Shown here: positions 1-9,378 of the stretch, piece after piece
Position numbering within the stretch: position 1 is the stretch's first letter
Layout of the letters: the number at the start of each line of letters is the position of its first letter
Source: Harmothoe impar
Lineage: Eukaryota; Annelida; Polychaeta; Phyllodocida; Polynoidae
Assembly (NCBI GenBank): GCA_947462335.1
Contig: OX381706.1
Coordinates: 16,096,784 to 16,160,783 of the forward strand
Direction of reading: 5' to 3'
Length of the DNA stretch: 64,000 nucleotides
Program-made: the position numbers and the translations under genes
Notes under the pieces: model-generated
Seen by the model: the letters and a program-made list of their open reading frames with translations, nothing else
What the model was told of the DNA's origin: nothing
Databases searched by the model: none

Positions 1-2540
1 AACTGGAGCTCTTTAGAGGAAATGCGATAATTGTAAAGTCTGAGGCAGCACTTCATAGCCCTATTTTGATTTCTCTCAATTTTTTTGGTCCATGATTTGG
101 AAGCAGAATCATATAGAAAGGCACAGTAATCAAATTTTGGGAGGATGGTCTGCTTGAACACTTTGATTGCAGTCTCCCTAAGCATCATGTGTCTTATTTT
201 AGTCAACTTAAAAATGAGAAAATTTGTACTTTGAACCACTGCCTCAGCTTGTTTTGCCATGGTAAGGCACCTGTCGAGAGTAACACCCAGATAGGAGAAA
301 GTTTGGACAAGTTGAATGGGCTTGCCATTAATAACCGGGAGTGAGTCTGGACATTTTTTGAAAGCCTGGGAGGTACAATACCAGGCAAACTTTGTTTTAG
401 CCTCATTAACAGTGAGGCCAAGGGAGATGCAGGTCCTGTGGATTACATCAAGATCACTTTGTAAATTCTGAAGAGCAGTTACAGGATTTGAATGTGTGGA
501 ATAAACTACTAAATCATCTGCATACATTTTGACTTTACAGTTTTTTGCAACATTCAAGATCTCGTTAACATAGAAAATGAACAGGGCAGGGCCTAAAACT
601 GAGCCCTGAGGCACTCCAAAGTCAATGGTTTTTGAGGAGGAGGTAACTCCTGAAACCGTAGTGGTTTGGCTCCGGTGAAAAAGATAGGATTTAAACCAAT
701 CCAGAATGTGTCTAGGGAAGCCAACATTTTTTAAACCAGTCATAAGCATATGGTGATGGACACAATCGAACGCTTTAGAAATGTCAATATAACAGGAAGC
801 AACAAATTCTTGTCTGTCTAGAGCAACATATAGGTCGTCACAGTACTCTAGTATTGCATCCGCCGTGCTAAAACCTTGCCTGAAGCCGTATTGTTTGGGG
901 GAAAGCATTTTCTCATTTGTGATACAGGTCATGAAGTAGTTTTGCATTAATTTCTCAAGTATTTTACTGGGGAGAGGAAGAATAGAAATTGGTCGCCAGT
1001 TAGAAATATTTTGGAGTTTACCAGTTTTCGGAATTGGGGTGACTACGGCTTCACACCAGGCTCGGGGGAAATACCCATTCTTGATGGAAACATTGTAGAG
1101 ATGAGTCATTTGTGGTACTAGAGAGAGAAGCGCATCTTTGAGAAACTTAGCACTAACATGCTTCATACCAGTGGATTTATGAATATCAATATCTTTAAAC
1201 ATGGATTCAATAAGAGGTTCAGCAAACACATCCGGAGAAGGACAGGAAGGAACATACAAGTCATCTGGGTCTTCATAGAGATGAGGAGGAAGGTTTAATT
1301 TTGAGTACAATACGCCCCCAATAGTACTGAAGAAGTCATTAATGTAGGAGGGGGTGTCGGTGACAAGTTCATTTGTTGTCTGATCAATGAGAACAGGTGC
1401 TAAACTACTCTGTGCCGGTTTGAGAATTTTGTTAATTTCTGCCCAAAATTTCCTAGGGTCACCCTTGGCATCCTCAATTTTGTTTATGAAATATGAGTCC
1501 TTGGCATTTCTTACCAAAGTGCTCACTACACCCCTGGCTAACTGAGCATTTTTCAAGTCTTGGGGAATAAAGGTTTTAATGAATTTTGCCGCCAAATCAT
1601 CTCTTTCTTTCATTTTAATAACAAGGTCAGGTGTGACCCAAGCATTACCAGTATTTTTAACTGTGAAGGATTTAATGGGACAGAAAATGTCTAGGAAAAT
1701 GTCTAGAATTGATGTTATAAAACTCCATTTTTCATCGATGGAAGATAACGCATAATACATATTCCAATCAATTTGATCAATGTACTCCAGCAGCAGTGGG
1801 TTTTTATACTTAGCATAGGAGCGCCCTTGAATATGTTCTATTACCCATGTATTTCTAGCCTTTTTACGAATAGCATACACAGGGAAGTGATCACTTACAA
1901 AAAAGGACAGGATGCCTTTCTTTGTTACAAATCTGGAAGAAGTTAGAATATTATCAATGGCAGAACCACCATCATCTTTAGGCCTTGTAATACCCTGGAT
2001 TAACCAGGTCAGACAAGAGTCCCTACAGAAGTTTTTTAGGGTAATGGTTTTGGTTTCAAGGGGGGTGAGCATGTTAACATTGAAATCTCCAAGAATCCAG
2101 ACTTCTTCATTTACATTAGTGACTAAGGGGGTGAGGAAGTCGCAGAAATTTTTTACCACACCTGAGGGGGGTCTGTAAACCGTTATCACTTTCATTGCCT
2201 TGTTCTTTGGCACTTCAACCTTCACAGTTAAACACTCAATATCATCATTTATTACACTTTCTTCATCAACCGTGTGTGAATAAGTATAGAGCTTGTTTGA
2301 TAAATAGACTATAAGGCCTCCAGCTTTGTTCTTTAGCCTATCAATTCTATGGAAGCCCTTCATATGCCATTGAATAAGAGAGGCATCGTATAGATCTGAC
2401 AACCAGGTTTCAGATAAAGTAACGACATCAAAGGCTTCCAAGGCAATCTGTACTTCTGGAATTTTTTTATGAAGGCTGCGGCAATTAAGGTGGCAGAATT
2501 TGATACCTTTTTCCTTTTTAATGGAATCTGAACTATCCAT
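1..2540 (-). CDS. LINE pol ORF: APE endonuclease + reverse transcriptase (3' end beyond window)
   Basis: I read this frame through without a stop from an ATG at 2540 to the left edge (at least 846 codons); it continues outside the window. The N-terminal part is an apurinic-like endonuclease: HLNCRSLHKK near residue 17, SETWLSD near 47, ILGDFN near 153 and SDHFPVY near 225. The middle is a reverse transcriptase: a block with ISKAFDCVHH near residue 592, GVPQGSVLGPALF near 640 and the catalytic KMYADDLVVY near 670 (plus-strand 505-533). These are the family hallmarks of target-primed retrotransposition enzymes. The clade (CR1, L2 or another Jockey-group lineage) needs a tree. The frame is open upstream of this ATG, so the true start could be earlier. 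It differs in frame from both upstream ORFs, so expression would need re-initiation, internal entry or a separate mechanism. Confidence 0.93.
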   Translation of the reverse strand, partial: MDSSDSIKKEKGIKFCHLNCRSLHKKIPEVQIALEAFDVVTLSETWLSDLYDASLIQWHMKGFHRIDRLKNKAGGLIVYLSNKLYTYSHTVDEESVINDDIECLTVKVEVPKNKAMKVITVYRPPSGVVKNFCDFLTPLVTNVNEEVWILGDFNVNMLTPLETKTITLKNFCRDSCLTWLIQGITRPKDDGGSAIDNILTSSRFVTKKGILSFFVSDHFPVYAIRKKARNTWVIEHIQGRSYAKYKNPLLLEYIDQIDWNMYYALSSIDEKWSFITSILDIFLDIFCPIKSFTVKNTGNAWVTPDLVIKMKERDDLAAKFIKTFIPQDLKNAQLARGVVSTLVRNAKDSYFINKIEDAKGDPRKFWAEINKILKPAQSSLAPVLIDQTTNELVTDTPSYINDFFSTIGGVLYSKLNLPPHLYEDPDDLYVPSCPSPDVFAEPLIESMFKDIDIHKSTGMKHVSAKFLKDALLSLVPQMTHLYNVSIKNGYFPRAWCEAVVTPIPKTGKLQNISNWRPISILPLPSKILEKLMQNYFMTCITNEKMLSPKQYGFRQGFSTADAILEYCDDLYVALDRQEFVASCYIDISKAFDCVHHHMLMTGLKNVGFPRHILDWFKSYLFHRSQTTTVSGVTSSSKTIDFGVPQGSVLGPALFIFYVNEILNVAKNCKVKMYADDLVVYSTHSNPVTALQNLQSDLDVIHRTCISLGLTVNEAKTKFAWYCTSQAFKKCPDSLPVINGKPIQLVQTFSYLGVTLDRCLTMAKQAEAVVQSTNFLIFKLTKIRHMMLRETAIKVFKQTILPKFDYCAFLYDSASKSWTKKIERNQNRAMKCCLRLYNYRISSKELQ

Positions 2541-3481
2541 AATTAAAGCAGACCGTGATGGGAGAGAATTGGAAGCTGGTGATGTGAGATGTGTAAAAAT
2601 GAGATAAACATAGGTAATGTTTAGCGCTAAAGGCAGCTTTATGACATACAAGGGTTCCAACAGGACAACTAGAACTATATACATTTGGGTAGCACAGTTG
2701 CCAGATTCTGCAACTACCACTGAGGCCCCTAAGCCACACATAATACACCAACAGTAACATAAGGGGGCGGTGTGGGGGGTTTTTCCGCGCTACTGATAAA
2801 CCACTGTTCATGTGGTTAGGGATTGAGACGGTAAGTCCCAATGGGAAAAATAATGATAATGGGTGGGGGGGGGGACATAAAATAGTGAAAAGTCTGTCAA
2901 GAGTTTGGAAAGGAAACTCCAAACAGGGAGACACCTTGTGTCAGTTGCAGAAGTTGGCAATAAGGAGTACATTGGATAAGTGAAACACATTATGCTGTAA
3001 GGCATACATTAATACAACGCAGGAAATGTCGAGCTGGCCGGAAGGAGGCCATGTCACACCATCCAACTCAGGAAGGCAGGACTCGGGAGGAGGCAGCACT
3101 CTGCGCTTGAGGTGACCCCTCCACAGATCTACCCAGGCTCAAGAGAGCCCGACATGGTTCAAAAGAACCAAGGTAAGAAAGGTGAGGGGGGTATTCTGTG
3201 GCATGGAAGTATAGCACAGCATGAAGTACTTGAGTTTTTGGGCTCGAGAGAGCCAGGTCAGGTTCCAAAGAACCGTAGCAGGAAGCCGTTGAATGCAGTT
3301 TCATAGTCCTTATAAAATAGCTACTAATTGAAGATGTGTTAGTATTGCTCGGATTTAAAATCAATAAATGCAATGTTCTAAAAACTGTTTGAAAGTGAAC
3401 AGCAGATAGGAAGTCCGGGAGGGACAACATGTTGAACCTAGAGGGTGCAGGGGGGAGAGGTATCAGTACTTAAGCACTGAA
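2541..3481 (-). other. Inter-ORF spacer of the LINE
   Basis: About 940 bp lie between the SGNH-like ORF and pol. There is no convincing coding sequence: short open frames of 65-133 codons occur on the minus strand but lack recognisable domains. The spacer contains a G-run near 2867-2875 and four members of the GGCTC-N4-GAGCC-type hairpin repeat between 3137 and 3274. The same hairpins occur inside ORF1. Confidence 0.6.
3137..3274. repeat. Four hairpin repeats in the LINE spacer
   Basis: Four 14-mers have perfect 5-bp stems and 4-nt loops: GGCTCaagaGAGCC and GGCTCgagaGAGCC, plus GGTTCaaaaGAACC and GGTTCcaaaGAACC. Both stem strands change together (GGCTC/GAGCC to GGTTC/GAACC), as expected when base pairing is conserved. 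In minus-strand reading they fall in different frames, so they do not encode one constant peptide here. Confidence 0.75.
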
Positions 3482-4387
3482 TTAGTGCTTAGAGTGGGAT
3501 CTGCAGTTTTGTCTGATGACCTTTCCAACAACCGAGGGAACAATCGGGGCAGTGAGGGCCGCTGCTCCACAGGTGGCTTTAGTAGCGAGTTGTACACCAT
3601 TTACTTCCACCAAATCCCTGAAAGAGGGGTCAGGGAATTTCTTCGTCCCTCTACTTTTGACTTCCTCGTAAGAGATATCTCCCTGAGGAATAACAACATT
3701 GAAGAAGACCTCTTCCACTGGCTGCTTAGGTTGGTCATGGGTGGAGTTTAGAGCTTTACCAATCATCACAGCCAGTTTGGTCTTGAAGGGGTGGGTCGGC
3801 CTGACACCATCTTTTAACAGGTGGTATTTGTACTTAACAGAACCTTTGACAGAATCATTCTTTCTCAAGCAGGTGTGAATATGTGGAGTGGCTGAGCCAG
3901 ACTCAATATTTAGACCTACAATATTGAAGTTTATTCTTACTAGGCTCCTCTCCAGTCTTGATTGAGAGCTATCCCTTCGCAGAGAACTGTTGGCCTTAGC
4001 TAGGCTGCAGGGGAGGATGGGGAGAATAATGACCTTGGTCCTGGGAGAGGAGGCAAAGATTTTATCTGTCAGACTATTGAGCTTTTCTGTCAGGAGGGAG
4101 ACACTCTCTGACTCCTGTTGATTGAAGTAATGGTAACCATTCATTTTGTCCACCAGATTGTATAAACCTAGTGAGATCAGTACTATATCAAAGCTGTTAT
4201 TCTTCAGGAAGTCCTCCAGGAATTGTGTAAAGTCCTCTACCCTGGCTCTGTATCTCAGAAAAGAAGTGATTTCATAGTCTGTAGAGGCCTGAAGTCTATC
4301 ATACATTCTGCGGAGTCTAGTGTCTCCTATCCAGAGGCACTTGGGGTTTGGAATATTCTTGGCCATGTTGTGTAGTTTTCCTGCCAC
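3482..4387 (-). CDS. SGNH/GDSL-esterase-like ORF of the LINE
   Basis: 301 aa. The order of features fits an SGNH-hydrolase fold: block I-like CLWIGDTRLRRM at residues 18-29 (Gly-Asp-Thr where Gly-Asp-Ser is usual), a block III-like FDIVLISLGLYNLVD near 65-79 with the conserved Asn, then KVIILPILP near 118, and a C-terminal DGVRPTHPF near 193 where an Asp-x-x-His motif is expected. The nucleophile Ser is Thr and the His position reads Arg (a His follows three residues later), so the fold is probably kept but classical esterase chemistry is doubtful. Esterase-like domains are known in ORF1 of CR1 elements. Here it is a separate ORF starting about 20 nt after the ORF1 stop and in another frame, a spacing that would suit termination-reinitiation. 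The last ~80 residues match nothing I recognise. Confidence 0.78.
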   Translation of the reverse strand: MAGKLHNMAKNIPNPKCLWIGDTRLRRMYDRLQASTDYEITSFLRYRARVEDFTQFLEDFLKNNSFDIVLISLGLYNLVDKMNGYHYFNQQESESVSLLTEKLNSLTDKIFASSPRTKVIILPILPCSLAKANSSLRRDSSQSRLERSLVRINFNIVGLNIESGSATPHIHTCLRKNDSVKGSVKYKYHLLKDGVRPTHPFKTKLAVMIGKALNSTHDQPKQPVEEVFFNVVIPQGDISYEEVKSRGTKKFPDPSFRDLVEVNGVQLATKATCGAAALTAPIVPSVVGKVIRQNCRSHSKH

Positions 4388-4407
4388 AGGTAAAGAGGTA
4401 GGGAACT

Positions 4408-7400
4408 TTAATTGGAGTTTGTTGAGGCAAGTGAATGGGAATGTGCAGAATCAGGGAGAATTTGTGTAGAAGTAGATGGTTCCTGTTCCATCAGAGCAGA
4501 ACGTAGCTTTTGCAGGAGAAGGCCATGCATGTTTTTCCCAGGGGTTCTTGTGCCATAGTCATAAGGAGTGTTCTTTCTGAACCGGAAAGAGACTCCTCCT
4601 CCCCAAGATCTATTAGCAGAAGCCTCAATTAGTGGGTATGGGTACGTAGAGATCAGGCGAGAAGCGAGATCTGACTTCGGCTTGAATTTGCATTCAAGTA
4701 ATTTATACATGAGGGTGGGTCTAATCCTTTCCCATTCTGCCCTGTTGGGGATGAAGATCTTGTTGCTCTCTTTTTTTATGTCTGAGGAGATCCTGAGAGA
4801 TAGGATTAAATCAGCAGTCTTTGTGGCTCCGGCATAGATGGCCTTGTAGTAAGCATAGGCTTGCTCCATAGAGCAGAAAGGTACGTCAATGCCCTCGTCG
4901 GTAACGTAGATTACTTCTTGCTGAAAGAAGTTAGACAGGTATGCCGTGTGGCCAGAGTAAATCAGACCTGACATTGTCAGCCTGATGTGCTCGGCTTCAC
5001 TCTGTGAACCCCAGCTCTGTTGACCCTGCTGAAAGGGGGGGTCTTCTCTCCTCCAGTATTCTTGGGTCGAGTTCCACGTCGCCAGTTGTGAGATAGAGTC
5101 TGAGCGGGCAGTGGGGTTCAAGTTCTGGGCCACATGTTGTTCCTGAGACTGACTCCCAGGAGAGCCCAGGGAGGGGGCTGAGAGTGCTGCAGTAGAACTG
5201 GCATGCTGCGCAGAGTTGGAATCTTGGTGCTGGGGTGCGAGGACGTGTTGTTGGCGAATTTGGTGCAAAGAATTGGATTGCTGGGTTTCAGCTGAGATTT
5301 GTTGTTTGTGTTGGTGGAGGAGAAGGTTAGGTGTTTCAGTTTGAGGTGAATGTGGAGGAGGTGTGTGTTGATGAGGCAGTTGGGTGGGGGGATGGTTTGG
5401 TGTCGGGAGTAATGGTAGTGTCTGTGGAGGTGAAGGTTGGGTTTGAAGTTGTTGGGGTTGTTGTAGGTGTTGTGGTTGAGATTGATGAGGGAGTGAAAGT
5501 GGAGGTGGTTGGGGAGGTGTTTGTTGAAGAGGAATGGGTGGAGGTGAGGGTTGTGTATGTTGTTGTTGTTGTTGTTGTATTGGAGGGGGTGGGGATTTAG
5601 GTGGGAGAAGAGGTTGTTGTGTGGTGAGGGGTGGAAGTGTGAGAGTGGGAGTGTGGTTTGAGGGAGGAGTGTTCTGTGGGAAAGGATAGGTGTTGTTTTT
5701 TTTGTTTGAGAAGATAGAAGGAAGGGAAGCAATGGTTTGTAGATGCATAAGCGATTGTCTTTGGTGGGTTTGGAGGTGGGAAGGTGTGTTTTCAGAAGTG
5801 TGTGAGAGGGAATGAGGGAGGTGCGAGGGTAGGTGTTGTTGGGGGTGTTGGTGTGAAATTGAAGCATTTACTTGTGCAGCAGGTCGTGAAGGCTGAGGTG
5901 GGAAATGTGGGAGAGCAGGCTTTGAAGAGTGGGAGCGCTGCCACTGCTGAATCAGCGGATGATCTTTCTGAAGCATTTGTTGCTTGGAGTAGTCGATCAT
6001 ATCTGAACCATTTGGCTTAGGATTATCAACAGGAGTTAAAGGCATTGAGTTCTGTCTTGGAGGAAGTAAGAGAGACTGCAGGACCATTGACACACTTCCA
6101 TCAGCAACTGAGTTTTGCTGTCTCGCAGCCGGAGCAGGTCTGACATATGTAGCTGCAGCGGGAGAATGTGCCACTGTGTCAGGGGAATTAGAAGAGGGAG
6201 GAGATTCCTCCAGATCAATGTTGTCAAGTACATCCATGCTAACATCTGGGACTTGGTACTGCTGGTCAAGATCATCCGACCTGAAATGGGGGGGGAGGTA
6301 GATTTGTGGAATGGTGTGAAGTCTATCCAGAGTGTAGACTGAGCCGTGTATGGTTATTTGGGTTTCAGTATACGGCGCAGGAATGTTTTTTACTACATTG
6401 TACCTGGAGATTGTTCTCATCCTATACTTTAGAGCTCTGGTCTCTTTAGAATCTTGTGCTTCTATTTGAACCCTCTCCATTCCATCTAATAGGACAATCT
6501 TTTCCCTAGCGGCAAGGAATCTGGCCTTGGCAGCCAAACTAGTGAAAGCAACCAGAAGCGGGGCAGGCCTGTCTCTGTCTATGGGGGTGTCAGCCTTGCG
6601 AAGTCTGGAAGTCCTGAAGATGTCACGGACTTCCATATCAAGACTGCATTCCCTGGAGATGCGAAGGACAACACCAGTTTTGTTTTCTCCTAGTGTTTCC
6701 GGGACGTTGTACAGCACTAAGGATCTAGTAATGTTTTCAAAGTTGAACCTGGTGGTAGTTTTGTTCTTTGTCAATGCAGAGAAGGATGTGGAAGGACCAT
6801 CAGAGGATACACAGAGCTCCTTTGTAAGGTCAAACACCTCTTCTGTTCTGCATTTGAGATCCAGCACCATATTTAACCCTATGTCAGGATCATCAACTCT
6901 AGACTGGAGAAGTGCAGTTTGGATCTTCAACTGATCTAGGGTTTCCGTGTTACCTTTAACATCAGCAGCATTAGACTCTAAAGTGAGGAGTCTTTGGATC
7001 ATAGAGTCAAGCTGAGTTGATTTATCTTTCAGCTGTTGAACTGCAGATTCATATTCAGACACCTGTTGAAGCCTTTCAGGGTCACCTTCTACCGCAATCA
7101 GCCTGGAGTGGAGATTTTGAAAGGCTGACGTGGATTCAATTGTGTCTACTCTGCTTTTTATTTTGCTAGCATCAGATTGAACCACAGACAGTGCAGCCGT
7201 TAGGACTTTGTCGTCAGCCTTTAGTTTAGAGATAATTTCCTCCTGAGACTCTTTCGTCTTTTTGACACTTGCAATACGGTCATGGACATCATCAAAGGCT
7301 TCAGCTGAACTCTTAAAATTGGCATTTATTGCAGTGCCTAGGGACTTGAATTTTTCATGTAGTCTGTTCGCCTTGTTTATAAGGAGCGTGTTGTTTGCGG

Positions 7401-9366
7401 CCTTGGAACTGATAGCCGCAATGGAACTTGACATTTCAATTTTACCGGTGTCAAGAGCAGTAATTTTAGCCTGGAGAGATTGTATCATTGACTCATTTTT
7501 GGTTGAGCGAGAGGAATTTGATTGCACATCAGATCTAAGAGGGAGATAATGCTGGTCCAGTGTTTTGGCAAGGATAACTTCAAGAGAGTCAAGGTCATTT
7601 ACTTTGGTCTCGACTGACTTGAATCTCCCTCCCATCTCTTCAAGCTTATGCGAGAAGTCTTTGAAGGCTAGCGACATGGATTCTTGAATTTCCTGTAGCT
7701 GCACAGAGAAATTGCTTTGAGGCAAGGTTTCCAAGAAGGAAAGCGAGAAGGGATCAGTTGGGCCTCCAAGGGATGAAGTTGAGGTGGTGGGGCCACCTGT
7801 ACACAGCACAGAAGTAGCTTCAGAAAGAGAGTGAGCACTGAATAGGGAATCCAGGTCTTCCAGTGTGACAGAGACAGCTGTCGTGTGTTGTGTCAGCTCT
7901 GAAGAGCCGGACTGTACCGGTTCAGAGGAGCCGGAAGCAGGTGACACAGAGGAGCCAGGTGGAGGAGCTGCGGTTGCAGCAGCAGAGCTGATCCTGACAG
8001 AGGGCTGTGTCAGCTCACAAGAGCCGAGAATAGTGGGCTCTAAAGAGCCAGGTGAAGGTACAGCTGTCAGGGAGGGTGGAGCCGTAATAGCTGATGAAGG
8101 ATGTAGTAGCTCGGAAGAGCTGGAGCTAGTGGGCTCAAAAGAGCCGGTCTCTGGCACTGTACTAGAAGAAAATACAGTGATATCCAGGGGATCTGTAGAG
8201 GCAGGTTGCAGGCGTAAGAGCTCAAGAGAGCCAGGTGATTTGGGCTCAGAAGAGCCAGGCAATTTAGGCTCAAGAGAGCCGGGCAGGGGATCCTCCGTAG
8301 GTGCAGGATTATGAGCTGGAGAGTCGTCATCCAGGTGGATGTCAGGATAGTGAAAATTGGCCCCATTGGAACTGGATGGTGAGTTAGGAAAACCGAGGAA
8401 ATCATGGGGACCAATTTCACTAGTTGTAACACTGACCTCCGAACCTATGTCTTCAAAGTCAAGACCATCAAGGATGATTGGTTCTCCGTCTATGTCCTTG
8501 AAGGAGGATAGGACATCTTGGAAATGGAAACCTGTGACAGCATTTTGTATGTCTTGTGTCAGGGAGGAGAGAGCGTAATTCTCCTCAGGAGGGAGGGGGA
8601 AGTGCAGAGCCACCTCTTCCATAGTGTATTTGGTACGTATCCCTGCTTGCATAATTTCGGAACCTACCAACTCCTGCCTGACCTCATTACTGCCTAGTGC
8701 CTCCAGAATTGGGTCACACATTATGCTAGATGTTGTGGATACATAGTCTGGTGGTAGGTCAGGATCAGTTAGCGATTCTTTTGCAATTTGGTTACTACGA
8801 TCAATTGACGATTTTTTTTCAGCATGGTTACTGTCAACAAATTTTCCCGTCAGGATGTCTTTACTCAAGCACAGAGAATTCGGGGTGAAATGTTGCTTAT
8901 CTAGAGTGTCATGTGCGGAAGTGCAGGATTGCTGCCTATCAGAGGAAATACTCTTTAATAGGACGTCAGCTGGTACAATAGCAGCTTTCGGCGTCAACAA
9001 GTTCAAACCTTCATCGGCGTCCATCGGAGTTTGTTTATTTACTCGGGAGGCGGTGGGCGGAAGTGGCGCAGAGGCCTTCGGGAATCCCGAAGCAGAACAC
9101 GTGGGAACATCGTCAGTGCTCGGTGGGACTCGGTGGGACTCGGGAATTTCCGAAGCAACCTCGGATTCCTCTCGGGCCTTGGTTACCCAGTTGCGACCTT
9201 CGGCAGTTTGCTTAGATACTGCCAAATTCTCGTCCCAAGAGCCGTCATCGTCATCAGAATAAACTTCTAGCGAGTCATTTACCTCCATTTTCCTTGCTAC
9301 ACCCCGGGTGAAGTAAGATTTTTCCGGAGTACTGCGCTTTTTCTTTTTTCGGCCAGTCCGCGGCAT
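4408..9366 (-). CDS. LINE ORF1: coiled coil + RRM-like + NADAR (YbiA-like) protein
   Basis: 1652 aa, intronless. In order: a basic N-terminus with RKKKKR at 6-11 (possible nuclear signal); an acidic and Ser/Pro-rich region with GSLEP/GSSEP-type repeats at about 355-500; a long coiled-coil region about 555-860; an RRM-like nucleic-acid-binding segment about 875-1025 (SLVLYNVPE near 884, as in LINE ORF1 proteins); a Pro/Gln/His-rich linker about 1115-1420; and a NADAR domain at 1466-1625. NADAR landmarks are YLSNFF near 1476, FCSMEQAYAYYKA near 1497 (the Glu and Lys of the family), KLLECKF near 1555, SWGGG near 1587 and GKNMHGLLLQKLR near 1610. Known NADAR proteins act on ADP-ribose-type N-glycosidic bonds, including ADP-ribosylated guanine. 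The conserved motifs look intact, so activity is plausible. The first three modules are typical ORF1 RNP architecture; the NADAR fusion is the novelty. A 5-codon upstream ORF precedes the start. Confidence 0.9.
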   Translation of the reverse strand: MPRTGRKKKKRSTPEKSYFTRGVARKMEVNDSLEVYSDDDDGSWDENLAVSKQTAEGRNWVTKAREESEVASEIPESHRVPPSTDDVPTCSASGFPKASAPLPPTASRVNKQTPMDADEGLNLLTPKAAIVPADVLLKSISSDRQQSCTSAHDTLDKQHFTPNSLCLSKDILTGKFVDSNHAEKKSSIDRSNQIAKESLTDPDLPPDYVSTTSSIMCDPILEALGSNEVRQELVGSEIMQAGIRTKYTMEEVALHFPLPPEENYALSSLTQDIQNAVTGFHFQDVLSSFKDIDGEPIILDGLDFEDIGSEVSVTTSEIGPHDFLGFPNSPSSSNGANFHYPDIHLDDDSPAHNPAPTEDPLPGSLEPKLPGSSEPKSPGSLELLRLQPASTDPLDITVFSSSTVPETGSFEPTSSSSSELLHPSSAITAPPSLTAVPSPGSLEPTILGSCELTQPSVRISSAAATAAPPPGSSVSPASGSSEPVQSGSSELTQHTTAVSVTLEDLDSLFSAHSLSEATSVLCTGGPTTSTSSLGGPTDPFSLSFLETLPQSNFSVQLQEIQESMSLAFKDFSHKLEEMGGRFKSVETKVNDLDSLEVILAKTLDQHYLPLRSDVQSNSSRSTKNESMIQSLQAKITALDTGKIEMSSSIAAISSKAANNTLLINKANRLHEKFKSLGTAINANFKSSAEAFDDVHDRIASVKKTKESQEEIISKLKADDKVLTAALSVVQSDASKIKSRVDTIESTSAFQNLHSRLIAVEGDPERLQQVSEYESAVQQLKDKSTQLDSMIQRLLTLESNAADVKGNTETLDQLKIQTALLQSRVDDPDIGLNMVLDLKCRTEEVFDLTKELCVSSDGPSTSFSALTKNKTTTRFNFENITRSLVLYNVPETLGENKTGVVLRISRECSLDMEVRDIFRTSRLRKADTPIDRDRPAPLLVAFTSLAAKARFLAAREKIVLLDGMERVQIEAQDSKETRALKYRMRTISRYNVVKNIPAPYTETQITIHGSVYTLDRLHTIPQIYLPPHFRSDDLDQQYQVPDVSMDVLDNIDLEESPPSSNSPDTVAHSPAAATYVRPAPAARQQNSVADGSVSMVLQSLLLPPRQNSMPLTPVDNPKPNGSDMIDYSKQQMLQKDHPLIQQWQRSHSSKPALPHFPPQPSRPAAQVNASISHQHPQQHLPSHLPHSLSHTSENTPSHLQTHQRQSLMHLQTIASLPSIFSNKKNNTYPFPQNTPPSNHTPTLTLPPLTTQQPLLPPKSPPPPIQQQQQQHTQPSPPPIPLQQTPPQPPPLSLPHQSQPQHLQQPQQLQTQPSPPQTLPLLPTPNHPPTQLPHQHTPPPHSPQTETPNLLLHQHKQQISAETQQSNSLHQIRQQHVLAPQHQDSNSAQHASSTAALSAPSLGSPGSQSQEQHVAQNLNPTARSDSISQLATWNSTQEYWRREDPPFQQGQQSWGSQSEAEHIRLTMSGLIYSGHTAYLSNFFQQEVIYVTDEGIDVPFCSMEQAYAYYKAIYAGATKTADLILSLRISSDIKKESNKIFIPNRAEWERIRPTLMYKLLECKFKPKSDLASRLISTYPYPLIEASANRSWGGGVSFRFRKNTPYDYGTRTPGKNMHGLLLQKLRSALMEQEPSTSTQILPDSAHSHSLASTNSN
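7895..8280. repeat. About ten hairpin repeats inside LINE ORF1
   Basis: Degenerate 14-mers of the form RGYTC-N4-GARCY recur at about 7895, 7920, 7945, 8011, 8037, 8108, 8132, 8219, 8242 and 8267. Most form 5-bp stems with 4-nt loops; AGCTCggaaGAGCT at about 8108 shows a paired change of both arms. On the minus strand they encode GSLEP/GSSEP-like pentapeptides. The same DNA motif also occurs in the non-coding spacer near 3.1-3.3 kb. Confidence 0.75.
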
Positions 9367-9378
9367 GACGAGTCACTT

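Noticed and set aside
5118..5867. 249-codon open frame on the minus strand overlapping ORF1
   Set aside because: It is a frame shadow of the low-complexity Pro/Gln/His-rich linker; composition explains the absence of stops.
4408..9366. ORF1 as an independent host gene rather than transposon
   Set aside because: It is intronless, has ORF1-type coiled coil and RRM-like region, and is followed at once by esterase-like and reverse-transcriptase ORFs on the same strand.
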